The notes under the pieces are model-generated. The model was given only the letters and a program-made list of their open reading frames with translations, was not told the DNA's origin and did no database searches. 64,000 nucleotides of DNA from Flavisphingomonas formosensis (GTDB lineage Bacteria; Pseudomonadota; Alphaproteobacteria; Sphingomonadales; Sphingomonadaceae): assembly GCF_009755815.1 (NCBI RefSeq), contig NZ_WRPK01000001.1, positions 868,001-932,000 on the forward strand, written 5' to 3'. How positions within the stretch are numbered: position 1 is the first letter of the stretch; each line of letters opens with the position of its first letter. Of this stretch, positions 35,346 to 44,486 are shown one piece after another. The translations under genes were made by a program, and so were the position numbers.

Positions 35346-36776
35346 TCAGGCGGCGGTGCCGCCGACGGTGAGCCCTTCGATCAGCAGGGTCGGCTGACCG
35401 ACGCCGGCCGGGACGGACTGGCCGCCCTTGCCGCAAATGCCGACGCCTTCGTCCAGCGCCATGTCGTTGCCGATCGCGCGGACCTTGGTGAGCACCGAGG
35501 GGCCGTCGCCGATCAGGGTTGCGCCCTTGATCGGGGCGCCGAGCTTGCCGTTCTCGATGCGATAGGCCTCGGTGCAGGAAAAGACGAACTTGCCGGAGGT
35601 GATGTCCACCTGGCCGCCGCCGAAACTCTTGGCGAAGATGCCGGACTTCGCGCGCGAGAGAATCTCGCCCGGATCGTCGTTGCCGCCGAGCATGAAGGTG
35701 TTGGTCATCCGCGGCATCGGCGCGTGGGCGAAGCTCTCCCGCCGGCCGTTGCCGGTCGGCGCGACGCCCATCAGCCGCGCATTGAGCCGATCCTGGATAT
35801 AGCCCTTGAGGATGCCGTCCTCGATGAGCGTGGTCGCCTGGGTCGGTGTGCCCTCGTCGTCGATGGTCAGCGATCCGCGGCGGTCGGCGATCGATCCGTC
35901 GTCGAGGATGGTGACGCCGGGCGCGGCCACCCGCTCGCCGATGCGGCCGGAGAAGGCGGAGGTGCCCTTGCGGTTGAAATCGCCCTCCAGCCCATGGCCG
36001 ATCGCCTCGTGCAGCAGCACGCCGGGCCAGCCCGGCCCGAGCACCACGGTCATCTCGCCGGCGGGCGCGGCGACCGATTCGAGGTTGATCAACGCCTGGG
36101 CCAGCGCCTCGTCGATCGCGCGGTTCCAGGTCGCCGGATCGAACAGCCGATCGTAGAGGTAGCGGCCGCCGAGGCCGAAGAAGCCGCTTTCGCGCCGGCC
36201 GTTCGATTCGACCACGATCGAGACGTTGAGCCGCACCAGCGGCCGCACGTCGAAGGCGACGAAGCCGTCGGGCCGCACGATCTCGACCACGCTCCACGAT
36301 CCGGAGAGGCCCACCGTCACCTGCGCGACGCGCGGATCGCGCGCGCGGGCGGCGGCGTCCACCTCCTGGCAGAGCGCGACCTTGCGGGCGAAGGGGATGA
36401 GGCCGAGCGGATCGTCTCCGGTGTAGAGCGACGTGTTGGTCCGGCGTGGCGGGGCAGGGCGATCGCCCTTAGCCGGATCGAGCAGCGTCATCGTCTCGCC
36501 GGCTCGGCGGATCGCGGCTTCCGAAATCTCGTTGGCATGGGCGAAGGCGGTGGTCTCGCCCGACACGCCCCGCAGGCCGAAGCCGGCCTGGGTATTGAAG
36601 TCGGCCGTCTTCAGCCGGCCGTCGTCGAAGCCGAAGCTCTCCGAGGCGGTATATTGCAGATAGAGCTCGCCATCGTCGCAGCCCCTCAGCGTCTCGGCGG
36701 TGATGCGAAGCGCGCCATCGGGATCGAGCTGGCCATCGCGATAGAGGAAGCGGCGGGGATCGAGGATTATGCTCAT
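35346..36776 (-). CDS. tldD: TldD-family metalloprotease subunit
   Basis: TldD forms a heterodimeric zinc protease with TldE (PmbA) that degrades unfolded peptides and matures some modified peptides. The 476-residue protein has the zinc motif HEAIGH (residues 256-261, HExxxH) and the conserved SGKFVFSCTEAYRIENGK region near the C-terminus. No tldE partner lies next to it; it may be elsewhere. It heads the operon with DUF924 and the EEP gene. The long in-frame extension upstream is spurious. Confidence 0.95.
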   Translation of the reverse strand: MSIILDPRRFLYRDGQLDPDGALRITAETLRGCDDGELYLQYTASESFGFDDGRLKTADFNTQAGFGLRGVSGETTAFAHANEISEAAIRRAGETMTLLDPAKGDRPAPPRRTNTSLYTGDDPLGLIPFARKVALCQEVDAAARARDPRVAQVTVGLSGSWSVVEIVRPDGFVAFDVRPLVRLNVSIVVESNGRRESGFFGLGGRYLYDRLFDPATWNRAIDEALAQALINLESVAAPAGEMTVVLGPGWPGVLLHEAIGHGLEGDFNRKGTSAFSGRIGERVAAPGVTILDDGSIADRRGSLTIDDEGTPTQATTLIEDGILKGYIQDRLNARLMGVAPTGNGRRESFAHAPMPRMTNTFMLGGNDDPGEILSRAKSGIFAKSFGGGQVDITSGKFVFSCTEAYRIENGKLGAPIKGATLIGDGPSVLTKVRAIGNDMALDEGVGICGKGGQSVPAGVGQPTLLIEGLTVGGTAA

Positions 36777-36941
36777 ACGGTCGATATAGGCGGGAGTTGG
36801 CGCTTTGGCAGCCCCCGTCGTCGGATCATTCCGTCCGCGATAGGCCGTGCCTAGTCCGATCGGAGTATGCGGCCGCAGCCGGGCGCGCTTATGCTCGGCC
36901 TGGCGGCCGACAGCAGAGAGGCCGCACCGAGAGGAGAGCGC

Positions 36942-38201
36942 ATGTCCGAGACAGCCGCAACATCCAGCGAGGCCGCCGCCGGCTGTCCTTTCCACCGTTT
37001 TCTGGATTTCGACACATTCGCTGCAGGCACCCCCCGCGCCTATCTGGACGAGTTGCGCGAGGGGCATCGGATCCTGTGGGAGACGGACGACCATGCCACC
37101 GGAGGGCATTGGCTGCTCTTCCATCAAAGGGACATCGACCACGTCCTGCAGAGCCCCGATCTGTTCACCAATAATTTTGGGCCCATCCTGGACGATTTCC
37201 CGCCCGCTCTGCTCGCCGAGCAGCAGGAGAGCCTGACCTTCATGGATCCGCCGCGGCACCGGCAGTATCGCGCGCTGGTCGATTACGCCTTCCGTCCTGC
37301 GGCGATGCGCGCGCGAGAACCGATGATGCGCGCGCTGGCCACCGACATCCTCGATGCGGTGCTGCCGCGCGGGGAGTGCGAGTTCGTGAACGAGGTGGCG
37401 ATGCAGTTCCCGATGCGCGTCATCTATGCGGTGCTCGGCGTGCGCGAGGAGGACTTCGCCTATGTCGCCGATCTCACCAACACTCTGACCCTCGCCGACG
37501 ATCCCGAATTCGCCGAGAATCGCGAGGCCGGCTTCATCGCCTCGATGAAGCTCATGGAGTTCGGCGCCGCGCTTGCCGCCGACCATCGCGTCCACCCGCG
37601 TGAAAGCCTGACGATGGACGCGCTCGGTTCTGAAATAGAGGGCCGCTCACTCAGCGACGTCGAATATGGCCGCTTCTTCAACAATCTGATCGTCGGCGGG
37701 ATGGAGACGACGCGCAACACGCTTGCCTGGGCGATGGTCGAGTTCATCCGCAATCCGGATCAATATGCGCTGCTGCAGGCCGATGCGGAGCTGGTCGTGG
37801 GCGCGGTGGAGGAGGTGCTGCGCTTCCGCAATCCGGTCGTCTATCTGCGCCGCACCGCGACGCGCGACCAGGAACTTGCCGGCCAGCGAATCGCGAAGGG
37901 CGACAAGGTGGTCTGCGTGCTCGGCTCTCCCAATCGCGATCCCGCCTTCTTCGCGGATCCCGGCCGGTTCGACATCCGTCGCGCGGTGCCCAACACGCGC
38001 CGTAACTACCGCACCTTCGGCGCGGGGCCGCATTATTGCCTGGGCATCCAGCAGGCGCGGTCCAACCTGACCGTGATGATCGGGGAAATGGCGCGCCGTA
38101 TCCACAATCCGCGCCTCCTCGCCGAACCGCGCCATGCGCGCTCGATCTTCATGGACGGCTTCAAGGAGCTGCGCATCGCCTTCGATGCGGAGGAACGGTA
38201 G
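36942..38201 (+). CDS. Cytochrome P450, soluble bacterial type, 419 aa
   Basis: It is a canonical bacterial P450. The substrate/Arg region has MDPPRHRQYR, the I helix carries the oxygen-activation motif GGMETTRNT, ExxR is present (EEVLR) and the heme loop is FGAGPHYCLG with Cys366. The ATG at 36942 has GAGGAGAG upstream. The sequence style resembles CYPs that hydroxylate terpenoid, steroid or fatty substrates, but the substrate cannot be assigned. No ferredoxin or reductase gene adjoins it. Confidence 0.95.
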   Translation: MSETAATSSEAAAGCPFHRFLDFDTFAAGTPRAYLDELREGHRILWETDDHATGGHWLLFHQRDIDHVLQSPDLFTNNFGPILDDFPPALLAEQQESLTFMDPPRHRQYRALVDYAFRPAAMRAREPMMRALATDILDAVLPRGECEFVNEVAMQFPMRVIYAVLGVREEDFAYVADLTNTLTLADDPEFAENREAGFIASMKLMEFGAALAADHRVHPRESLTMDALGSEIEGRSLSDVEYGRFFNNLIVGGMETTRNTLAWAMVEFIRNPDQYALLQADAELVVGAVEEVLRFRNPVVYLRRTATRDQELAGQRIAKGDKVVCVLGSPNRDPAFFADPGRFDIRRAVPNTRRNYRTFGAGPHYCLGIQQARSNLTVMIGEMARRIHNPRLLAEPRHARSIFMDGFKELRIAFDAEER

Positions 38202-38289
38202 GCCGGAGTGACTCCGTCATCGGGGGGCATGCTGAAACGCGTTCAGCATGACCATCGATGCTTCCCCGGCCTCAGCAGGGGACGGGCGA

Positions 38290-38490
38290 TCAGTGCGCCG
38301 CGGTCTCGTCCGCCGGGCCGCCGGCCAGCACGAAGCGGCGGTCGCAATAGCCGCAATCGGCATAACCCTTCTCATCGATCTCGATGAAGACGCGCGGGTG
38401 GCCGAGCGCGGCTCCCCCAGGGATGTCGCTGGCGCCGTCACAGGCGACGCGGGACGAGGTGGTGCGGACGATTTCGGGCGCGGGCTGCAT
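38290..38490 (-). CDS. CHCC-type zinc-finger protein, 66 aa
   Basis: This small protein has the NDUFS6-like zinc-finger pattern: RVACDG, then HPRVFIEID and CGYCDRRFVL, where Cys-His-Cys-Cys bind zinc. The family is widespread in alphaproteobacteria. The mitochondrial relative NDUFS6 is part of complex I, and the role of stand-alone bacterial proteins is not well defined. The start at 38490 is supported by AGGGCG upstream. Confidence 0.85.
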   Translation of the reverse strand: MQPAPEIVRTTSSRVACDGASDIPGGAALGHPRVFIEIDEKGYADCGYCDRRFVLAGGPADETAAH

Positions 38491-38542
38491 GTGATTCGCC
38501 CTAGCGCAGCCGGGCCGGCTCATTCAAGCGGTCGCGCTGCGT

Positions 38543-38659
38543 TCAGGCGAGCAAATGCTCGGCGGATGCCTGCATCATCAGCGCCAGCACGGCGGCGGCC
38601 GCCGCCGCAACAAGCAGCGCCCGGCGCGAGCGGGGCAGGTGGTAGACGGCGTAGAACAT
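38543..38659 (-). CDS. Small single-helix membrane protein, 38 aa
   Basis: The reading frame begins MFYAVYHLPRSRRALLVA, continues through an Ala/Leu-rich helix of about 16-18 residues, and ends HLLA. The basic SRR before the helix would orient the N-terminus to the cytosol. AGGA lies seven bases before the ATG. Codon bias is like neighbouring genes. It lies in the gap upstream of the zinc-finger gene on the same strand and may be co-transcribed with it. No family is recognised. Confidence 0.5.
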   Translation of the reverse strand: MFYAVYHLPRSRRALLVAAAAAAVLALMMQASAEHLLA

Positions 38660-38837
38660 CGCTCCGTCCTGCGCATCGGAAGTAAATGCGTGCTGAATTT
38701 TTGTGGTAAATCGTGGCTTTGCGCGCCGGCGCCTCGCGCCATAGCATGCGGATGAGCGAGAGCGGATGAATGCGCGCTGACTGGGCGTCGCTAAAGCGGC
38801 GCTTCCATCACCACGACTTCTCCCCTATGCGCGGGCC

Positions 38838-39758
38838 ATGAGCGACGCGGCGATCAGCATCCAGGGGCTCTCCAAAATCTATGCGGGCGGCAAGCAGGCG
38901 CTGACGGACGTCAGCCTTGACGTGCCGCGCGGCCAGATTTTCGGGCTTCTCGGCCCCAATGGCGCGGGCAAGTCCACTCTTATCAACATCCTGGCCGGCA
39001 TGGTGCGCAAGACCTCGGGCACGGTCTCGATCTGGGGCTTCGACATCGATGCCGATCCGCGCAACGCCAAGGCATCGATCGGCATCGTGCCGCAGGAAAT
39101 CCTGTTCGATCCCTTCTTCACGCCGTTCGAGGCGCTGGAGATCCAGGGCGGCCTTTACGGCGTCAAGCCGGCGCAGCGCCGTTCGATGGAGCTGCTGCGC
39201 GCCGTGCATCTCGAGGACAAGGCGCACGCCTATGCGCGGACTCTTTCGGGAGGCATGAAGCGTCGGCTGATGGTGGCCAAGGCGATGGTCCACACCCCGC
39301 CCGTGCTGGTGCTCGACGAACCGACCGCCGGCGTCGACATCCAGCTGCGTCAGCAGCTCTGGGCCTATGTGCGCGAGCTGAACGAGGGCGGCGTCACCGT
39401 GGTGCTGACCACCCATTATCTCGAGGAAGCCGAGGAGCTGTGCGACCGCATCGCGATCATCAACCACGGCAGGGTGATCGCCAACGAGACCACGCGCACG
39501 CTGGTCGGCATGGCGCAGGAGAAGGCGGTGGAGGTCACGGTCGACCGTGACCTCGCCCAGGCGCCCGCCGCAGCCTGCTTCGAGAAGATCGAGCTCAAGG
39601 GCGAACGCACCGTCGTCGTCACCTACAACAAGCAGAAGGTGAATGCCGGCGAGGTGCTGGCCGCGCTGCAGGCGGAAGGGCTCGGCATCGTCGACGTCTC
39701 GACGCGCGAGGCGGACCTGGAGGACGTGTTCCTCAATCTCACCCGCGCCGCGGCCTGA
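38838..39758 (+). CDS. ABC transporter ATP-binding protein without adjacent permease, 306 aa
   Basis: It has Walker A (GPNGAGKST), Q-loop (GIVPQE), signature LSGGMKRRL, Walker B (VLVLDEPTAGVD) and H-loop (LTTHYLEE). A C-terminal extension of ~80 residues resembles multidrug/polysaccharide exporter ATPases of the YadG/CcmA type. Such ATPases work with a separate ABC-2 permease, usually the next gene, but here the next gene is nadB. The permease must be elsewhere or the gene is an orphan. Confidence 0.92.
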   Translation: MSDAAISIQGLSKIYAGGKQALTDVSLDVPRGQIFGLLGPNGAGKSTLINILAGMVRKTSGTVSIWGFDIDADPRNAKASIGIVPQEILFDPFFTPFEALEIQGGLYGVKPAQRRSMELLRAVHLEDKAHAYARTLSGGMKRRLMVAKAMVHTPPVLVLDEPTAGVDIQLRQQLWAYVRELNEGGVTVVLTTHYLEEAEELCDRIAIINHGRVIANETTRTLVGMAQEKAVEVTVDRDLAQAPAAACFEKIELKGERTVVVTYNKQKVNAGEVLAALQAEGLGIVDVSTREADLEDVFLNLTRAAA

Positions 39759-39893
39759 TTTCGCTCTTATCGTGAGTGGAAGCGCTCAATTGCACCCACT
39801 GCACTCCCGTAACAATTCCGTCGCACTTGCCCTCGGGGGCCGCGCCGCCTAGCTACCGCGGCATTCGGAGCTCGGGCACAGGGCAGGTGAGGA

Positions 39894-41486
39894 TTGGCCA
39901 GCGTCGCGCATACCCATGACGTCCTGATCGTCGGATCGGGCGCAGCCGGCCTCACCGCCGCGCTCAACCTCGCCGATCGCTTCCGCGTCGTCGTGCTCGC
40001 CAAGGGCAAGCTTTCGGACGGGTCGACTGCCTGGGCACAGGGTGGCATCGCCGCCGTGCTGGAAGAGGGCGACACCTTCGAAAGCCACATCGAAGATACG
40101 ATGATCGCCGGCGCGGGGCTCAACAACCGCAAGACGGTGGAGTATGTCGTCGAGAATGCTCCTGCCGCGATCGAGCGGCTGGCGCAGCTCGGCGTGCCGT
40201 TCAATGAAGGCGACACCGAGCGCTGGCATCTGACGCGCGAGGGCGGGCACAGCCATCGCCGCATCGTCCATGTCGACGACGCCACCGGCTGGGCGGTGCA
40301 GCAGGCGCTCGAAAAGGCGGCCGAGGCGCATCCCAACATCACGCTCGTGCCCGACATGGCGGCGATCGATCTCGTCACCGGGCGGCACGGCCGGCGCTAT
40401 TCGGGCGAGGGCCATGTGTGGGGCGTCTATGCGCTCAACCGGCGGACCGATCGCGTCGAACTGTTCACCGCGCGCGCGACGATCCTGGCGACCGGTGGGG
40501 CGGGGCGCACCTACCTCTATTCAACGGCCCCGCGCGGCGCGACCGGCGACGGCATCGCCATGGCGTGGCGCGCCGGTTGCCGCGTGTCCAACATGGAGAT
40601 GATGCAGTTCCACCCGACCTGCCTCTACAATCTCGAGGTCAAGAATTTCCTGATCACCGAGGCGGTGCGCGGCGAGGGCGGCCAGCTCAAATTGCCCGGC
40701 TCCGGCCACCGCTTCATGCCCGATTTCGATCCGCGCGCCGAGCTCGCTCCGCGCGACGTGGTCGCCCGTGCGATCGACCATGAGATCAAGCGGCTCGGCC
40801 TCGACTATGTCCATCTCGACATCAGCCACCGGCCGCCCGAGTTCGTGAAGGAGCATTTTCCGAACATCTACACCAAGCTGATCGGGCTCGGCATCGACAT
40901 CACCAGGGAGCCGATCCCGGTGGTCCCCGCGCAGCATTATACCTGCGGCGGCATCATCGTGGACCTCAAAGGCCGCACCGACCTGCCCGGCCTCTACGCG
41001 GTGGGCGAATGCACCCAGTCCGGCCTGCACGGCGCGAACCGGCTCGCGTCCAACTCGCTGCTCGAATGCTTCGTGTTCGGCGAGGCGGCCGCAGCCCATA
41101 TCGGCCGTCATTGGGACGAGCTGCCCGAGCCGCCGCCGATTCGCGGCTGGGACGAGAGCCGCGTCACCGATTCGGACGAGGAGGTGATCGTGCAGCATAA
41201 TTGGCGCGAGATACGCCGATTCATGTGGGACTATGTCGGCATCGTGCGCACCACCAAGCGGCTGGAGCGCGCGCACCACCGCATCCGCCTGCTGCGCCGC
41301 GAGGTCGAGGATTATTACGGCAATTTCCGCGTCACCGCGGACCTGATCGAGCTGCGCAACCTGATCGAGGTGGCGGACCTCATCGTCCGCTCGGCGCTGC
41401 GCCGCAAGGAGAGCCGGGGGCTGCACTACACGCTGGATTATCCGAACATGCTGCTCGACGCGCAGGATACGGTCCTGACGCCGTGA
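39894..41486 (+). CDS. nadB: L-aspartate oxidase
   Basis: NadB oxidises L-aspartate to iminoaspartate, the first step of de novo NAD synthesis. The 530-residue flavoprotein has the FAD motif IVGSGAAGLTAALNLAD and the active-site STAWAQGGIAAV. It also has EAVRGEGG, the H-rich VVPAQHYTCGGI region, and the GANRLASNSLLE motif typical of aspartate oxidases. The start is TTG at 39894 with AGGTGAGGA before it. nadA and nadC are not in the window. A hairpin terminator follows. Confidence 0.94.
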   Translation: MASVAHTHDVLIVGSGAAGLTAALNLADRFRVVVLAKGKLSDGSTAWAQGGIAAVLEEGDTFESHIEDTMIAGAGLNNRKTVEYVVENAPAAIERLAQLGVPFNEGDTERWHLTREGGHSHRRIVHVDDATGWAVQQALEKAAEAHPNITLVPDMAAIDLVTGRHGRRYSGEGHVWGVYALNRRTDRVELFTARATILATGGAGRTYLYSTAPRGATGDGIAMAWRAGCRVSNMEMMQFHPTCLYNLEVKNFLITEAVRGEGGQLKLPGSGHRFMPDFDPRAELAPRDVVARAIDHEIKRLGLDYVHLDISHRPPEFVKEHFPNIYTKLIGLGIDITREPIPVVPAQHYTCGGIIVDLKGRTDLPGLYAVGECTQSGLHGANRLASNSLLECFVFGEAAAAHIGRHWDELPEPPPIRGWDESRVTDSDEEVIVQHNWREIRRFMWDYVGIVRTTKRLERAHHRIRLLRREVEDYYGNFRVTADLIELRNLIEVADLIVRSALRRKESRGLHYTLDYPNMLLDAQDTVLTP

Positions 41487-41487
41487 C

Positions 41488-41520
41488 AACGTCGCCCCTG
41501 CGAAGGGCAGGGCGACGTTT
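41488..41520 (+). terminator. Terminator after nadB
   Basis: AACGTCGCCC(C)TGC pairs with GCAGGGCGACGTT with one bulged C, and TTT follows. It lies directly after the nadB stop codon. Confidence 0.7.
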
Positions 41521-41702
41521 GGTCCGTTGGTGCGGTTACCAGCGCCGGCCTGAAGCAAGCGTGGGAAAACTGGCTGAATTCCGGCCGGAAACGGCCTTGC
41601 CATATGAACCGATCGCTTAACATTTGTGCAGAACCGGCCCTCCGTGGCCGCGTGTGACGCGAAGCGCTTTCCCGCCGCACGATCAGGCTCTAGATACGCG
41701 CG

Positions 41703-44486
41703 ATGGCTTCGAACCATCTCTATCTCGTCGACGGCTCCGGCTACATCTTCCGCGCCTATCACCGGCTCCCGCCGCTAACCAACGTGCGTGGCGAACCGGT
41801 GGGCGCCGTCTATGGCTTCACCACGATGCTCTGGAAGCTGGTCGACGAGCTCAACAAGGCGGATGGGCCGACCCATCTCGCGGTGATCTTCGATGCATCC
41901 TCGAAGAGCTTCCGCAACGAGATGTATGATCAGTACAAGGCGCACCGGCCGCCGCCGCCTGAGGATCTCGTTCCGCAATTTCCGCTGATCCGGGTCGCGA
42001 CGCGGGCCTTCTCCGTGCCCTGCATCGAGGAAGAGGGGTTGGAGGCCGACGACATCATAGCCTGCTATGCCGAGGCCGCGCTGGCCGAGGGCTGGCAGGT
42101 GACGATCGTCTCCTCAGACAAGGATCTGATGCAGCTCGTCCGCCCCGGGCTCGACCTGCTCGACACCATGGCCAACAAGCGCATCGGGCGCGACGAGGTT
42201 ATCGAGAAGTGGGGCGTCCCGCCCGAGCAGCTGGGCGAGGTGCTCGGCCTGATGGGCGACAGCGTCGACAATGTGCCGGGCGTCCCCGGCATCGGCCCCA
42301 AGACCGCGGCGCAGCTCATCCAGCAGTTCGGCGACGTCGCGACCGTCCTCGCCTCGGTCGACCAGATCAAGAAGCCCAAGCTCAAACAGTCGCTGATCGA
42401 CCATGCCGACAATGCCCGGCTCAGCCGTGAGCTCGTCCGCCTCAAATGCGATGCGCCGCTGCCCGAGCCGCTTGCCGATCTCGCCCTCAAGGGCCTTCCG
42501 CCCGAGCCGCTGCGCGCCTTTCTCGAGGATCAGGGCTTCAAGTCGCTGCTGCTCAAGGTCGGCGGTCCCGCTGCCGGCGGCGCAAAATCCGCGGCCGGAG
42601 CACCTGCCCCGGCTCCCTCGCCGCCGCCCGAGGACGAGCCGCCCTTCGATCACAAGGCCTATGAGGCGGTGACGAGCGAGGAGGCGCTGGATCGCTGGAT
42701 CGCCGCATGCCGCGCCGTCGGCACGATCGCGGTCGATACCGAGACCGACAGCAAGGATTGCGTGCGCGCCACGCTGGTCGGCATCAGCCTCAGCCATGCG
42801 CCCGGCATGGGCTGCTACATCCCGATCGCCCATAGCGGTGACGGGCTGCTGAGCGCACCGCCGGAACAGCTGCCGCGCGATCTCGTTCTGGCGAAGGTGA
42901 AGCCGCTCCTCGAGGATCCGGCAATCCTCAAGATCGGCCAGAACCTGAAATATGACCTGATCATGTTCCGCCGCAACGGCATCGACGTCGCGCCTTATGA
43001 CGACACGATGCTGTTGAGCTACGCGCTCGACGCCGGCCTCCACAATCATGGCATGGACGAGCTCAGCGAGCTGCACATCGGCCACCGTCCGATCGCGTTC
43101 AAGGATGTGGCAGGCAGCGGCAAGTCGCAGCTCACCTTCGACAAGGTGCCGCTCGACAAGGCGACCGAATATGCCGCCGAGGATGCGGACGTCACGCTGC
43201 GGCTGTGGAAGAAGCTCCGCCCGCGTCTCGCGCGCGAGGCTGCGACGCGCGTCTATGAGCTGGTGGATCGCCCGCTCGTGCCCGTGCTCGCCGAGATGGA
43301 GCGCGCCGGCATCAAGGTCGACCGCGAGGAGTTGTCGCGGCTTTCCGCCGAGTTCGCCGGCGAGATGATGCGCCTCGAAGGCGAGATTCATGGCATCGCG
43401 GGCGGCCCCTTCACCATCGGCAGTCCCAAGCAGCTCGGCGAGGTGCTGTTCGAGCGGATGGGCCTGAAGGGCGGGCGCAAGGGCAAGACCGGCGTCTATT
43501 CGACCGACGTGACCGAGCTGGAGCGGATTGCCGCCGCCAAGGACGGCAGCCCCGGCGTGGAGATCGCCGCCAAGGTGCTGGAATGGCGGCAGGTCTCCAA
43601 GCTCAAGAGCACCTATACCGACGCACTCCAGGCGCAGATCAATCCGGCCAGCGGGCGCGTGCACACCAGCTTCAGCATGGCGGTGGCGGCGACCGGCCGG
43701 CTCGCGTCGACCGATCCCAACCTGCAGAATATCCCGATCCGCACCGAGGTCGGCCGCCGCATCCGCGACGCGTTCGTCGCGGAACCGGGCAATGTGCTGC
43801 TCTCGGCCGATTACAGCCAGATCGAGCTGCGCCTCGCCGCGCACATGGCGGACGTGCCGGCGCTCAAGGATGCGTTTGCGCGGGGCAACGACATCCACTC
43901 GATGACCGCGATGGAGCTGTTCGGCGAGGTCAACCGCGATACGCGCGGCCGCGCCAAGACGATCAACTTCTCGATCCTCTACGGCATTTCGCGCTGGGGA
44001 CTGGGCGGCCGGCTCGGCATCACTGCCGACGAAGCGCAGGGAATGATCGACCGCTATTTCGAACGCTTCCCCGGCATCAACCGCTACATCGCCGAGACGC
44101 TGACCCATGCGCGCGAGCAGGGCTATGTCTCGACCTTGTTCGGCCGCAAGACGCATTTCCCGCGCATCCGCTCGGCCAACCAGTCCGAGCGGCAGGGCAG
44201 CGAGCGCGCCGCGATCAACGCGCCGATCCAGGGCACGAGCGCGGACATCATCAAGCGCGCGATGGTGCGCATGGGCCCCGCGCTCGCCGCGGCGGGCCTT
44301 CCCAATGTGCGCATGCTGCTGCAAGTACATGACGAGCTGGTGTTCGAACTGGCCGAAGGGGATGTCGAGGCTGCGAGCGCGGTGATCCGCCAGGTGATGG
44401 CGGGCGCCGCGGAACCTGCGGTGACGCTCAGCGTCCCGCTCGACGTCGAGATCGGCACCGGACGAAGCTGGGGCGCCGCACATTGA
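41703..44486 (+). CDS. polA: DNA polymerase I
   Basis: PolA fills gaps and removes RNA primers in replication and repair. The 927-residue protein has all three domains. The 5'-3' nuclease lies at residues ~1-290. The 3'-5' proofreading domain follows, with D345-x-E347 (VDTETDS), the GQNLKYD region and AEDAD near 490, so proofreading looks intact. The polymerase domain has DYSQIELR (D703) and HDELVFE (D877). The start is ATG at 41703. Its stop overlaps the TTG start of the flippase-like gene. Confidence 0.98.
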   Translation: MASNHLYLVDGSGYIFRAYHRLPPLTNVRGEPVGAVYGFTTMLWKLVDELNKADGPTHLAVIFDASSKSFRNEMYDQYKAHRPPPPEDLVPQFPLIRVATRAFSVPCIEEEGLEADDIIACYAEAALAEGWQVTIVSSDKDLMQLVRPGLDLLDTMANKRIGRDEVIEKWGVPPEQLGEVLGLMGDSVDNVPGVPGIGPKTAAQLIQQFGDVATVLASVDQIKKPKLKQSLIDHADNARLSRELVRLKCDAPLPEPLADLALKGLPPEPLRAFLEDQGFKSLLLKVGGPAAGGAKSAAGAPAPAPSPPPEDEPPFDHKAYEAVTSEEALDRWIAACRAVGTIAVDTETDSKDCVRATLVGISLSHAPGMGCYIPIAHSGDGLLSAPPEQLPRDLVLAKVKPLLEDPAILKIGQNLKYDLIMFRRNGIDVAPYDDTMLLSYALDAGLHNHGMDELSELHIGHRPIAFKDVAGSGKSQLTFDKVPLDKATEYAAEDADVTLRLWKKLRPRLAREAATRVYELVDRPLVPVLAEMERAGIKVDREELSRLSAEFAGEMMRLEGEIHGIAGGPFTIGSPKQLGEVLFERMGLKGGRKGKTGVYSTDVTELERIAAAKDGSPGVEIAAKVLEWRQVSKLKSTYTDALQAQINPASGRVHTSFSMAVAATGRLASTDPNLQNIPIRTEVGRRIRDAFVAEPGNVLLSADYSQIELRLAAHMADVPALKDAFARGNDIHSMTAMELFGEVNRDTRGRAKTINFSILYGISRWGLGGRLGITADEAQGMIDRYFERFPGINRYIAETLTHAREQGYVSTLFGRKTHFPRIRSANQSERQGSERAAINAPIQGTSADIIKRAMVRMGPALAAAGLPNVRMLLQVHDELVFELAEGDVEAASAVIRQVMAGAAEPAVTLSVPLDVEIGTGRSWGAAH

